Shown here: positions 8,998 to 17,119 of the stretch, piece by piece
How positions within the stretch are numbered: the stretch's first letter is position 1
Layout of the letters: each line of letters opens with the position of its first letter
Source of the DNA: Luteibacter pinisoli
Lineage (GTDB): Bacteria; Pseudomonadota; Gammaproteobacteria; Xanthomonadales; Rhodanobacteraceae
Reading direction: 5' to 3'
Assembly (NCBI RefSeq): GCF_006385595.1
Contig: NZ_CP041046.1
Span: 3,596,001-3,660,000, forward strand
Length of the DNA stretch: 64,000 nt
Notes under the pieces: generated by a model
What the model saw: only the letters and a program-made list of their open reading frames with translations
What the model was told of the DNA's origin: nothing
Database searches by the model: none
Program-made: the position numbers and the translations under genes

Positions 8998-9228
8998 TTA
9001 TTGGATGGTTTCGGAGGCGATTTCGCGGAGGCGTTCGCGCCCGAGGGCGAAGGCTTCGTTGTAGGCGCTGGTCACGTCGATGAAATCGATGGTGCCGTTG
9101 CCCGCCTCGATCTCTTCACCAATGTGATCAAGGATCCGATAACTCGACCGGTAGAACTGCTCACCCGCGACGCCGTTATGTTTGACCGCGCGAGCGACAA
9201 CCCGGAACTTGCTGTGATTTTCCACCAA
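8998..9228 (-). CDS. Small hypothetical protein, 76 aa
   Basis: This short soluble protein begins MVENHSKFRVVARAV and ends LRERLREIASETIQ, with no signal peptide, membrane segment or cysteine. A very strong ribosome-binding site (GGGGGGAGGAAA, 5-6 bases before ATG) and normal GC-rich codon use support it as a real gene. It sits downstream of motB on the same strand, about 115 bases away, and may be co-transcribed. I do not recognise the family. Confidence 0.65.
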   Translation of the reverse strand: MVENHSKFRVVARAVKHNGVAGEQFYRSSYRILDHIGEEIEAGNGTIDFIDVTSAYNEAFALGRERLREIASETIQ

Positions 9229-9343
9229 CTTTTCCTCCCCCCTGGGATACTTCGATACTGACCGGGGTTCGTGACTCTTTCAAGTGATTTCCATTTCCGG
9301 ATGACAAATGTCAAGCATCGGGATGGAAAAGCACGTGAAGCCG

Positions 9344-10240
9344 TTAGTTGGCGGCACCGGTCATGGCGACTTCGTTGGATAGCACGGCCTTCGCGGCGTC
9401 GTGGGTCATCACGACGATGCTGATGCGGCGGTTGATCGCCGAGGACGGATCAGCCTTGTCGAACGGCACCGAGGCAGCCAGCCCCACCACGCGCGCGACC
9501 TTGTCCGCCTGCATGCCACCGTCGGTAAGCGTGCGGCGAGCGGCATTGGCGCGGTCGGCGGATAGCTCCCAGTTACCGTACTGGCTGTCGGCGCGGATGT
9601 ACGGCGCGCTGTCGGTATGGCCGGAGATGCTGATCTGGTTCGGCACCTGGTTAATGAAGCCCGCCAGCTCGTGGAGGATCTGCACGGTGTACGGCTTGAG
9701 CGCCCCGCTGCCGGTGTCGAACATCGGGCGGTTCTGCTTGTCCACGATCTGGATGCGCAGGCCTTCCGAGGTGATGTCGATGAGCAGCTGGTCCTTGTAG
9801 GGGGCCATCGCCGGGCTGCTGGCAATGGCGTCCTTCAGGTCCTTCATCAGCTGCTCGAGGCGGCGTTTCTCTTCGGCCTTGGCCTGCTTTTCCGCGTCGG
9901 CGGCGGTGGTCGGCTTGGCAAACGCCTGCTGGTCGCCCGGGCCCTTCGGCAGGTCCATCGCGCCACCGAGCTTGATCATGCTGGTGCTCGCACCACCCGG
10001 GCCCATCTTGCCCGAGGGCGCCATAGTGGACTGGCCCTGGGTCATGCTGGGGTTCTTGAAGTACTCGGAGATGGCGGCGCGCTGCTGCTTGGTGCCCGCG
10101 CCCACCAGCCACATGACCAGGAAGAAAGCCATCATCGCCGTGACGAAGTCGGCGTACGCCACTTTCCAGGCACCGCCATGGTGCCCGTGGCCGCCCTTCT
10201 TCTTCTTGCGGATGACAATGACTTGCTTGAGGTCGCTCAT
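9344..10240 (-). CDS. motB: Flagellar motor stator protein MotB
   Basis: MotB (298 aa) anchors the proton-driven stator to peptidoglycan. After a basic N-terminus comes the single transmembrane helix AYADFVTAMMAFFLVMWLVG, whose D31 is the essential proton-carrying aspartate. A linker of low complexity follows. The C-terminal OmpA-like peptidoglycan-binding domain carries ISISGHTDSAPY and NWELSADRANAARRTL. It follows motA after six bases. The pair stands apart from any other flagellar structural genes in this window, as is common. Confidence 0.97.
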   Translation of the reverse strand: MSDLKQVIVIRKKKKGGHGHHGGAWKVAYADFVTAMMAFFLVMWLVGAGTKQQRAAISEYFKNPSMTQGQSTMAPSGKMGPGGASTSMIKLGGAMDLPKGPGDQQAFAKPTTAADAEKQAKAEEKRRLEQLMKDLKDAIASSPAMAPYKDQLLIDITSEGLRIQIVDKQNRPMFDTGSGALKPYTVQILHELAGFINQVPNQISISGHTDSAPYIRADSQYGNWELSADRANAARRTLTDGGMQADKVARVVGLAASVPFDKADPSSAINRRISIVVMTHDAAKAVLSNEVAMTGAAN

Positions 10241-10246
10241 GGTCGC

Positions 10247-11101
10247 TTACCGGGCGGCCTTGAGGTGGCCTTCCAGGTCCTGGAAGCTCGGGCGGCTGGA
10301 CGAGGTGAGCGACTTGCGGGCGAACTCCACCGCCACCATCGGGTTGTAACCGCGCAGGTTGGCCAGCAGGCCCACCTTCACGCACTCGAAGGCGCGGCCG
10401 TCCGCATTCACGCGCGCTTCCATCGCGGCTGACAGCGGGCCGATGAAGCCGTACGAGAGCAGGATGCCGAGGAAGGTACCGACGAGCGCGCCGGCGATGT
10501 GCTCACCGATCACGGCGGCATCGCCGTCGATCGACTTCATCGTGATGACGATACCAAGCACCGCGGCGACGATACCGAAGCCCGGCAGCGCGTCGGCCAT
10601 CTTCTGTACGGCGAGCGCCGGTGCGAGGGCCTCGTGGTGATGCGTTTCCAGCTCCACGTCGAGCAGCGCTTCGAGCTCGTGCGGATCCATGCTGCCGCCG
10701 ACGATGAGGCGCAGGCAGTCGGTGATGAAATCGACGAGGTGGTGCTCCGCGACCAGGCGCGGGTACGCCGTGAACAGCGAGCTGTTCTCGGGGTTTTCAA
10801 TATGCTCTTCCATGGCCAGCTGGCCGTCTTTACGCATCTTCACGAAGATGTCGTAGAGCAGCGACAGCAGGTCCACGTAATCCTGTTTCTTGTACTTCGG
10901 GCCCTTGAACAGGCCGGCCATGTCGCGGGCAGCGCCCTTCACGATGTCCATGGAGTTCGCACTCATGAACGCACCAATGGCCGCGCCAAAGATGATCAGC
11001 AATTCATAGGGCTGCCACAGGGCGCCAATGGAACCGTGCGAGAGCACGTAACCGCCCAGCACCGAGACCAGGACGATGATCGAACCGATAATGACCAACA
11101 T
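10247..11101 (-). CDS. motA: Flagellar motor stator protein MotA
   Basis: MotA (284 aa) forms the proton channel with MotB and applies torque to FliG. Two N-terminal membrane helices (MLVIIGSIIVLVSVLGGYVL; LLIIFGAAIGAFM), a cytoplasmic charged loop, and two further helices with LPGFGIVAAVLGIVITM and GALVGTFLGILLSYGFIGPL match the family, including conserved prolines near the third and fourth helices. The start has an excellent Shine-Dalgarno sequence (GGGAGGA, four bases before ATG). First gene of the motAB operon. Confidence 0.97.
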   Translation of the reverse strand: MLVIIGSIIVLVSVLGGYVLSHGSIGALWQPYELLIIFGAAIGAFMSANSMDIVKGAARDMAGLFKGPKYKKQDYVDLLSLLYDIFVKMRKDGQLAMEEHIENPENSSLFTAYPRLVAEHHLVDFITDCLRLIVGGSMDPHELEALLDVELETHHHEALAPALAVQKMADALPGFGIVAAVLGIVITMKSIDGDAAVIGEHIAGALVGTFLGILLSYGFIGPLSAAMEARVNADGRAFECVKVGLLANLRGYNPMVAVEFARKSLTSSSRPSFQDLEGHLKAAR

Positions 11102-11182
11102 GACTTCACTTCCTCCCAGTCGAAAAAGCTATCGGCCAGCGAGGCGCGAAGTTGAGGACTTTCGTCACATTTTGTATACGAT

Positions 11183-12496
11183 TCAGGCCGCGCTGGTAAA
11201 GCTCCCCGCATAGCGTGGGAAGACCAGCCGAATTCGCGTACCGATACCCGCATCACTCTCGATTTCCACGCCCCCACCCGCCTGGGCGACGGTGCCGTAC
11301 ACCTGGGCAAGGCCCAGGCCGGAGCCCCCGGGCTTGGTCGTGAAATAGGGCTCGAACAGGCGCTGGCGGACCTCATCGGGCATGCCGCCGCCGGTGTCAC
11401 CCACGCACACGAACACCTGGTGGGTGGGGCTGGCCTCGCGCAGCATGTCCACGGACCCCTCATCGACCACCCGGTCTCCCACCTGCATCACGATGGACCC
11501 CACCCCCTCCATCGCATCCCGGGCATTGAGGCAAACGTTCATCAGCGCCTGCTCGATGCCGTGCCGGTCCACCCAGATGGGCAGGGTGCCGGGCTGGCGG
11601 AGCACCTCGATGCCGATCCGGCCACCCATGCCGTGGCGGGCGAAGTCGGCAAAGCTCTCCACCAGGTCACCCAGGTCGATCGGCTCGGGCCGGGTGGGCT
11701 GGTTGCGGGCGAAGGCCAGCAGGCGGCGGGTGAGCGCCGTGGCGTGCCTCGACCCTTCGACGGCATAGGTGAGCATCCGGCGCTGGTGCGGGGTCAGCTC
11801 GTCCGCCTCGTCCTGCAGGCCCGACAGGCTCACGATCACCGTCTGCAGCATGTTGTTGAAGTCGTGGGCGATGCCGCTGACCAGCTGGCCGATGGCCTGC
11901 TGCTTCTGCGCCTGCAGGGCGGAGGCCTCGGCCAGTTCGCGGGCCCGGCTGGCCATGTCGAGCTGCTCGCTCACGCTGGTGAGCTGGCTTTCCGCGTCGC
12001 GCCGCGCGCCGTGCTCGCTCTCGAAACGTTCCAGCAGGGTGCCGTATTGGGTCGTGGCACTCACGGACCGGGCGACTGTCTCGTTGAGGCGGTCCTGCAG
12101 GAGTTCGTTGATCGCTTCCAGAGCCGACTGCAGCTCCACGCGCTCGGTCACGTCGCGGCTGATGACGATGAAGTGGTCCAGGGTGTCGTCGGCCACCACG
12201 GGCGCCACCATCACCTCCCACCAGCGGGATGTGCCTGAGGCCGTTTGCCGGGGGCTCACGAACTCCACGCGCTCGCCCTGGGATGCCCGGTCGAGCACCC
12301 TCGCCACCATGTCGCGCGCCTCCCGGGGCCACAGGTCCAGCCAGCGCGTGCCTACCAGACGCTCGATGCCTTCGGGCGCCAGTGAGGTACAGCCAAGCCC
12401 CGCGACGAAGCGAATCACGCCGTCACGGTCCAGTTCTTTCATGCAGTCGGCGGATGCCTCGACGAACTGTCGGTACCGCCCCTCCCCGTCACTCAT
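11183..12496 (-). CDS. PAS-domain sensor histidine kinase
   Basis: This 437-aa protein has an N-terminal PAS domain (about 5-125, YRQFVEASADCMKELDRDG), a coiled-coil linker, then a transmitter. The H-box is GIAHDFNNMLQTV, the N-box QALMNVCLNARDAM, and the G-boxes VCVGDTGGGMPDE and PGGSGLGLAQVYG. There is no membrane segment, so it is a cytoplasmic sensor of the hybrid-kinase-like HWE/NtrB-related group. ATG 12496 follows AGGGGC and begins at the PAS domain; the frame stays open 50 codons further upstream. It is divergent from a receiver protein, which is its probable partner. The signal is unknown. Confidence 0.88.
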   Translation of the reverse strand: MSDGEGRYRQFVEASADCMKELDRDGVIRFVAGLGCTSLAPEGIERLVGTRWLDLWPREARDMVARVLDRASQGERVEFVSPRQTASGTSRWWEVMVAPVVADDTLDHFIVISRDVTERVELQSALEAINELLQDRLNETVARSVSATTQYGTLLERFESEHGARRDAESQLTSVSEQLDMASRARELAEASALQAQKQQAIGQLVSGIAHDFNNMLQTVIVSLSGLQDEADELTPHQRRMLTYAVEGSRHATALTRRLLAFARNQPTRPEPIDLGDLVESFADFARHGMGGRIGIEVLRQPGTLPIWVDRHGIEQALMNVCLNARDAMEGVGSIVMQVGDRVVDEGSVDMLREASPTHQVFVCVGDTGGGMPDEVRQRLFEPYFTTKPGGSGLGLAQVYGTVAQAGGGVEIESDAGIGTRIRLVFPRYAGSFTSAA

Positions 12497-12637
12497 CGCC
12501 CGCTGCCCCTGGCCGGTCGGATGGCCTTGAACTCCAGTATGACGCACCGCACGGGGCGCTCCTGTCAAGGCGAATCTGTCACGCGACACGCACGGCCGGG
12601 AGCCGACAGTGGGGACGAATGCAGCGAAGGACATCTT

Positions 12638-13012
12638 GTGACCCATGCCCCAGCAAAACGACCGGTCCTGATCGTTGAAGACGACCGCGATGTCCGCGAC
12701 ATCACCCGATACGTGCTGGAGTCGGCAGACTACGCCGTGATGACGGCCACCAACGCCGACGAAGCCCTGGCCGTGCTGTCAGGGCATCCTGAAATCGCCC
12801 TCGTCCTCACCGATGTGAACATGCCGGGGGCGATGGACGGTATCGACCTGGTGCGCGAGCTGCGCCGGTCCGGGAATCCGGTCCGTTGCGTCGTGGTGTC
12901 GGGTGACGCCATGCATGCGGCGGAACGGCTGGGCGACCTCGCGCAGTTCCTGGCCAAGCCCTACGACCGCCGCTCGTTGCTGACCGCCGTGGGTGACGCG
13001 TTCCACCAGTGA
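12638..13012 (+). CDS. Stand-alone receiver-domain response regulator
   Basis: A 124-aa CheY-like protein with no output domain. The acidic pocket VEDDRD, phospho-acceptor Asp in VLTDVNMPG, the Ser/Thr position in VVSGD and the conserved Lys in LAKPYD are all present. The GTG at 12638 is used because AAGGAC precedes it and the receiver fold begins at once; upstream in-frame codons run through the divergent promoter region. It probably receives phosphate from the adjacent PAS kinase and acts through protein contacts or a phosphorelay. Confidence 0.88.
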   Translation: MTHAPAKRPVLIVEDDRDVRDITRYVLESADYAVMTATNADEALAVLSGHPEIALVLTDVNMPGAMDGIDLVRELRRSGNPVRCVVVSGDAMHAAERLGDLAQFLAKPYDRRSLLTAVGDAFHQ

Positions 13013-13025
13013 ATCGCCGGGCGGG

Positions 13026-13337
13026 TTATTCCGCCTCGGCCTCGTCCGCCTCGTCGATCGCCGGCTCGGCCTTGCGGTCGTCATCAAAGCCGGTTTCGCC
13101 TTCGGCGAATACGGGCGCGCCGTCCTCTTCCACCCCCATGACCAGCCCCAGGGCCTTCTCCGCGGCCGCGGCGGCGCTGTCTTCGTCGCGGAAGCTACGG
13201 TTCTCGTACACGGCGAAATAGCTGGGGAAGCTGCCGTCCGCCGGGTGCGAGACGATCAGCGCCGTGAAGCGGGAGCCTTCACGGGCGGCGCCGGTACGCA
13301 GGGTGAAATTGGGAAACTCGCGTTCTGCCATGGCCAT
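13026..13337 (-). CDS. Hypothetical acidic protein, 103 aa
   Basis: The protein begins MAMAEREFPNFTLRTG and ends in an Ala/Glu/Asp-rich tail (AIDEADEAEAE). There is no signal peptide, membrane helix or cysteine. The central part (SRFTALIVSHPADGSFPSYFAVYENRSF) looks like a compact alpha/beta segment. It is convergent with the receiver gene, 13 bases apart. Coding is supported by codon use typical of the genome. Family not recognised. Confidence 0.6.
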   Translation of the reverse strand: MAMAEREFPNFTLRTGAAREGSRFTALIVSHPADGSFPSYFAVYENRSFRDEDSAAAAAEKALGLVMGVEEDGAPVFAEGETGFDDDRKAEPAIDEADEAEAE

Positions 13338-13536
13338 CGGTCTTCGCTGGGCGGGAAAGTCTAGCCTACGCCGGGGTTTGGGTGTCTTCTTGCATGCAAG
13401 CCCTCACCACGTCAAGGAATGCGTTCAGGATTCCGGCACTTGCTTCGTCGAATCTTGTAGGGTATTTCCTACATCAAGCGGCCTCACATGGTTTTCACGA
13501 CGGCCGCGAAACAGGGGAAGCAGGGGCAGCAGCATC

Positions 13537-13776
13537 ATGAACGTTATCACCACCACGACGCCGTCGCGGCGCCTGGCGTGGACCGTCGCAACCGTACTCG
13601 CACTGGCCGGCATCATTGGCCTGGCTCTGGCACCGCGCGTCGCGGCCGCCATCCCGAAGACGGCGATCCAGATGGTTTATGCCTGGCTCTGCTGTTCGCT
13701 CGTGGGCTCAGCCTACGTTGTCGTTACGCTTGCGAACGATGCGGAAGGTGCCAACGAGGACAGCGAAGATTTCTGA
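13537..13776 (+). CDS. Small two-helix inner-membrane protein, 79 aa
   Basis: Two hydrophobic segments (about 13-38 and 47-64) flank a short loop, followed by an acidic tail NEDSEDF. The ATG at 13537 is preceded by CAGGGGCAGCAGC, a weak ribosome-binding site. It is the last ordinary gene before the accessory island. Function unknown. Confidence 0.55.
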   Translation: MNVITTTTPSRRLAWTVATVLALAGIIGLALAPRVAAAIPKTAIQMVYAWLCCSLVGSAYVVVTLANDAEGANEDSEDF

Positions 13777-13849
13777 TCCCAGGGCCGGGACACACCGGTG
13801 AATGAAAAAATCGCCCTTAAACTGACTCCATAAAGTTGAACGGTTTGAG

Positions 13850-14093
13850 CTAGGCACTAAGGGCCTGAGTCCGGTACTTCACCGGACTCAGGCCTTTCCG
13901 TTTGAGCCTGATGATGGTGATTGTGGGGGTGGATCTAACGGTCGAGCCCCCGCCTGAGTTCGTCAACGGTCGCGAAGTGGTTGAAATGGAAAAACTCCGC
14001 CTTGAGCATTCCGAATAAACTCTGCATCGTCGTGTTATCTCGGCAATGCCCTTGAAGTGCAAAACCGGCGTCGCTTGCTCGTCGTACTTCGCC
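13850..14093 (-). pseudogene. Fused remnant of IS3-family transposase (orfA start joined to orfB end)
   Basis: Reading leftward from ATG 14093, MAKYDEQ matches the start of IS3-family OrfA. After the deletion point the next recognisable reading is QGHCRDNTTMQSLFGMLK and AEFFHFNHFATVDELRRGLD, the C-terminal rve region of OrfB. It then hits a stop and shifts frame to KGLSPVKYRTQALSA, the usual OrfB terminus. At least one deletion and one frameshift make it non-functional. Confidence 0.8.
13862..13894. terminator. Perfect 14-bp hairpin in the transposase tail
   Basis: Positions 13862-13875 pair perfectly with 13881-13894 across a five-base loop. The hairpin lies in the codons for GLSPVKYRTQA of the dead orfB. 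On the plus strand it is followed by TTTCCGTTT. It could stop transcription passing between the island and the chromosomal genes; that is inference. Confidence 0.45.
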
Positions 14094-14171
14094 ATGAAAA
14101 ACACCCCAGAAATTGGACGGGTTTCCAACTTCTGGGGTGCCGCTCAGTGGGACTGGTTTTTCATTGCGTTC

Positions 14172-14354
14172 TTAGGAGTGGAGATCGCAATTGTCCAGAT
14201 CGCACGTACTATGGTCTGATCCACTGCAACTCGATCCCGAGTCGCCGCAACCGCCACCGCTCACCATTTCCAGCTCTTCCGCGGTGAGCTTGCGCGCCAG
14301 GAAGCGAGCGAGGACTCTCTCCTGCCCGACGGTACCCAAATCTGCATCATTCAT
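14172..14354 (-). CDS. RiPP precursor peptide 1, double-glycine leader with Cys/Asp/Ser-rich core
   Basis: This 60-aa peptide has a 34-aa leader with VLARFLARKLTAEELEMVSGG ending in the Gly-Gly site cut by C39 peptidases. The 26-residue core begins GCGDSGSSC and ends STCDLDNCDLHS, with four cysteines, five aspartates, seven serines and a C-terminal serine. The leader is near-identical to that of the second precursor (17431-17616), and both cores share CSxSDHxxCDLDNCD. Its ATG overlaps the stop of the upstream SelO-like gene by four bases. Its length and leader match double-glycine microcin/RiPP precursors. The ATP-grasp, acyltransferase and exporter genes upstream are its likely processing machinery. 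Confidence 0.82.
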   Translation of the reverse strand: MNDADLGTVGQERVLARFLARKLTAEELEMVSGGGCGDSGSSCSGSDHSTCDLDNCDLHS

Positions 14355-16294
14355 GTGACAACTCCATCTTCGAATGAACGGGACGACAACTCGCCCCGTG
14401 CGAGATCGGCAACTGCCCGATCATGCGTGGTTCGGCGGGACATGAACCCACCGTCGTTTCGTCGTGTCGCTCCCACCGCTGCAACCGTGCGATACGTGAT
14501 TTGGGCACGGGGAAAACAGACGACAATGCCTTCGGCCAATGTCAGCGCCAACGATTTTCCCAGCGGAAGATCGTCGACAGCGAGTCGCCATCGGCCCAGC
14601 CCGCCTTCCGCCATCGATATTTGGTGGTGTGCAATGGCCCCGACGTCGACCCGACTCCCGAAGAGGTTCACCACCCCGTCGACTCCTTGCGCTTCAATCC
14701 ACAGCACGCTTGAGCCATTACCTTCCGTGCGACAGTAGAGAGCCGCTGCGCTCCCCTGGACGACTTGTCCGACAATCAACAAGTCAGCGGGCAATTGAGG
14801 CCAGAGCCTTCGAGTGCGACCTACCACGCCATCAATAAGCCGCTCCACACTTTCGCCAAACTGCGCCTGGTCAGCCATCACATCTCGCGTCGCATACTGA
14901 CAAAGGCGCTGCAAGTTCTCTCGATACAACAGCTGGCGAGGTTTGAGCGTTCGCAAAGCTGCCGCGCGATATCGACTCAAGGTAGATGCGTCCTCCTTCG
15001 CACCGAACGAAGCCGGAAGCATGGCGGCCAGAACGTCAATCAACACTGCCTCGTCTGAATCCGCCGAAGCACCACGGATAAGGCCGATGAGTGCCTCGTA
15101 CAACCACGGTCTACGTTCGCGGTGATCACCTTTGAAATAATTGACGAAGGTTCGCTGCTGACGGACAAAATAATCATTGATAGCCTCGCCCACCCTGTTC
15201 ACGACGGAACTTTCCGTATCCTCCGTGATCCCAAAGAGCGCGAGAGCCTCGCGCCTGAATGCCGATTTTGCAGCCGTCAGCGCGATATCAAAACCAGCGC
15301 TTCCCGACGGATGCTGCCGGAGTGAGAACTTGCGCAGATAGAACGCGAGCGACCTCGTTACCGTATCCAGCGCGTAGACATCCTTGCCAAATGGATAGGC
15401 GCCATCAACCACTTTGGCGGCATGCCAGGATGGAAGCGCCCGGAATGAACCGAAGTCCGCGAGCTCACCGTCAATCGTCATGTTCCCGGATACATACGCG
15501 CCGTGGAAGAGACGATGCGCCCACCCAAAGCCGACCTGCTCACCAAGTCGCGAACACAGATTTACCAGACCGGGGGCCGATTCTCGTATCGTCGCATGCT
15601 CGTCGAACCACGCAATGGCTTCCCGAGTTCGCACCGCATCAAGATACTGCGGCGACTCCTCGTCGCCACCGTGACCAAAAAGAAAAGCCCTCTCGAGATG
15701 CGCCGGTCTCACGAAGTTGGGCCTCACGAGGATGCCGCGGCGATCTTCCACGCGCATGCCAAGTCGATCGGAGACACGTCCGTCAACGGATATGATCGCA
15801 ACAGCGGGAACGGCACCGTGAGGAAACTCCGCGTTAGCCACTTCGCCGAGGATTGCCTCGCGTATCGCTTCCTCGAGCCACATGCAGCCATGTTGGTGAT
15901 ACCAGTCCGTCGACGTCGCCGCAAGCGGCGTGGGACCAATCCCTTTCGCGTTGAAAAAGCCCCGCATTCCGCACCGCCCGCTCCCTCCGTGATTCGCGCC
16001 ACCGGGTGAACCGTAGCGATCAGCGCGCAAGGTTGAGTCACCGTCGGTTGCAAAAAATTCGTCGCCTTCGTTTCCACGCGGGACGCTCACGGCGAACGCG
16101 TCAAGAAGCTCTTGCTCAAGTTCACGACGCGCATCGTCAGCAGCAGTGTCAATCCCGTGCCGTGCAAACCATCGCGCATTGATCCATACAACGCGTGCCT
16201 TCGCCAAGCGTCGAACTTCAAACGGGACAGTTATGTGGCTTCCGAGCGCACTGAGCTCTCTCCCTGCCCTGCCTATAAGCGATCCAAGAATCAT
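14351..16294 (-). CDS. SelO-fold (pseudo)kinase-like maturation protein, MceJ/MchC-like by context
   Basis: This 647-aa cytoplasmic protein keeps landmarks of the SelO (YdiU) AMP-transferase fold: NAKGIGPTPL with K117, an IREAILGEVAN helix (R145-E146), GILVRPNFVRPAHL, and AHRLFHGAYVSGNMTI...ADFG with N271 and D280. In SelO the catalytic loop reads NTDNM; here it is VSGNM, so the Asp is replaced by Gly. The C-terminal 300 residues match nothing I recognise. ATG 16294 is chosen for GGGAG eight bases ahead; the frame is open to 16378 but would overlap the acyltransferase gene. Together with the HlyC-like neighbour it recalls the MceI/MceJ pair that modifies the C-terminus of microcin E492. Substrate unknown. 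Confidence 0.7.
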   Translation of the reverse strand: MILGSLIGRAGRELSALGSHITVPFEVRRLAKARVVWINARWFARHGIDTAADDARRELEQELLDAFAVSVPRGNEGDEFFATDGDSTLRADRYGSPGGANHGGSGRCGMRGFFNAKGIGPTPLAATSTDWYHQHGCMWLEEAIREAILGEVANAEFPHGAVPAVAIISVDGRVSDRLGMRVEDRRGILVRPNFVRPAHLERAFLFGHGGDEESPQYLDAVRTREAIAWFDEHATIRESAPGLVNLCSRLGEQVGFGWAHRLFHGAYVSGNMTIDGELADFGSFRALPSWHAAKVVDGAYPFGKDVYALDTVTRSLAFYLRKFSLRQHPSGSAGFDIALTAAKSAFRREALALFGITEDTESSVVNRVGEAINDYFVRQQRTFVNYFKGDHRERRPWLYEALIGLIRGASADSDEAVLIDVLAAMLPASFGAKEDASTLSRYRAAALRTLKPRQLLYRENLQRLCQYATRDVMADQAQFGESVERLIDGVVGRTRRLWPQLPADLLIVGQVVQGSAAALYCRTEGNGSSVLWIEAQGVDGVVNLFGSRVDVGAIAHHQISMAEGGLGRWRLAVDDLPLGKSLALTLAEGIVVCFPRAQITYRTVAAVGATRRNDGGFMSRRTTHDRAVADLARGELSSRSFEDGVVT

Positions 16295-16340
16295 AATGGG
16301 TGCTCCCAGGCCTTCGATTAAGTGCCCACTCTGAATGGGA

Positions 16341-16841
16341 CTACAGGCGACCGACGAATCCGGCGGCTTCACGCCCACCTGATTGGCGGGAGAATTGCCT
16401 GGTCCGTATCACCTCACCTTCGGCATTTCGCTTGACACCGAACGAAAGCTTCTTTTCCCGGAATATGACGTCGCGTAGATATCGTGTTACAGCGCGCGCA
16501 TGCCCATATGGCGCGACAAAATCAACGACCCACAGGTTAAGACCTTCGCTCCATTCGCTCGGGTGCAGCATGCCGATGTCACCTTCGGCCATATCGCGTG
16601 ACCGACGGGCATCAAGGAATGCCCACGAGACCATGGCAACGACGCGATCGTCCTCGTCAGCAAAGATCGCATACTGACCCTGGTCAAGCGCTGGAAACAG
16701 CCAGCGTTTGAGCATAAACATGGGATAGTGATTTACGGCACTATCCGCGTACAGCACGACAATCCTGCCCAGATGCTCCGCAAACCGCTTCTGACGATCT
16801 GCTGACTCTTCTCGGTCAAGCTCTCTAATACCGTGCATCAT
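16341..16841 (-). CDS. HlyC-like toxin-activating acyltransferase
   Basis: This 166-aa protein belongs to the RTX-toxin lysine-acyltransferase family (HlyC/CyaC). It shows the family order: NHYPMFML with the catalytic His (H38), LFPALDQGQYAIF, VAMVSWAFLD, SEWSEGLNLWVVDFVAPYG with the catalytic Asp (D107), then a basic C-terminal helix. Family members transfer acyl groups from acyl-ACP to protein. The microcin relative MceI helps join glycosylated enterobactin to a peptide C-terminus. No RTX toxin is nearby, so the two precursor peptides are the likely acceptors. The ATG overlaps the preceding stop (TGATG); a GTG one codon earlier is possible. Confidence 0.85.
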   Translation of the reverse strand: MMHGIRELDREESADRQKRFAEHLGRIVVLYADSAVNHYPMFMLKRWLFPALDQGQYAIFADEDDRVVAMVSWAFLDARRSRDMAEGDIGMLHPSEWSEGLNLWVVDFVAPYGHARAVTRYLRDVIFREKKLSFGVKRNAEGEVIRTRQFSRQSGGREAAGFVGRL

Positions 16842-17104
16842 CACGATTCACTCTCTACGGGTAGCGCAACGGCCCGTATGAATGCGCAGTTCTCGCAACA
16901 TAACGCAACATAGGGATGCGCTCTCGTTACTGAGATTAGCGCGAAAATGTCTGCGGATAACTCACCATTGAGTGTGTCGTCACCCAGAACTTTCCACCCT
17001 TCGTGCCGACAGTACGGGCAAGGAAGCGCCTTGAATGCTGAGCTCATCCACTCCTGCACCTGGCCATCCTTCGCATCGACGCCCGCGATTGAAATGCTTT
17101 TCAC
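16841..17104 (-). CDS. CxxC mini-protein B, zinc-ribbon-like, 87 aa
   Basis: Two CxxC pairs (C29/C32 in CPYC; C70/C73 in CCENC) about 38 residues apart suggest a zinc ribbon. A conserved Trp follows the first pair (CPYCRHEGW), and VALCCENCAFIRAVAL resembles the second half of its neighbour at 17120-17365. The two are diverged tandem paralogues. The GTG start at 17104 is the only candidate; GTGAGG precedes it. Placement between a precursor gene and the acyltransferase gene suggests a precursor-binding, scaffold, immunity or regulatory role, none of it proven. Confidence 0.75.
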   Translation of the reverse strand: MKSISIAGVDAKDGQVQEWMSSAFKALPCPYCRHEGWKVLGDDTLNGELSADIFALISVTRAHPYVALCCENCAFIRAVALPVESES

Positions 17105-17119
17105 ATCCTCACCCTCAAT

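Larger units (their letters stand above)
13823..14146 (-). mobile_element. Internally deleted IS3-family element (about 324 bp)
   Basis: Both ends of an IS3-type element survive. The left outer end begins TGACTCCATAAAGTTGAA and the right outer end, on the minus strand, TGAGCGGCACCCCAGAAGTTG. They are imperfect inverted repeats with terminal TG...CA. Inside, only the first codons of orfA and the last third of orfB remain, joined by a deletion near 14070. The right end also carries a nested inverted repeat (14102-14116 with 14123-14137, one mismatch). The element marks the left edge of the accessory island and has the form of a MITE-like derivative. Confidence 0.75.
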
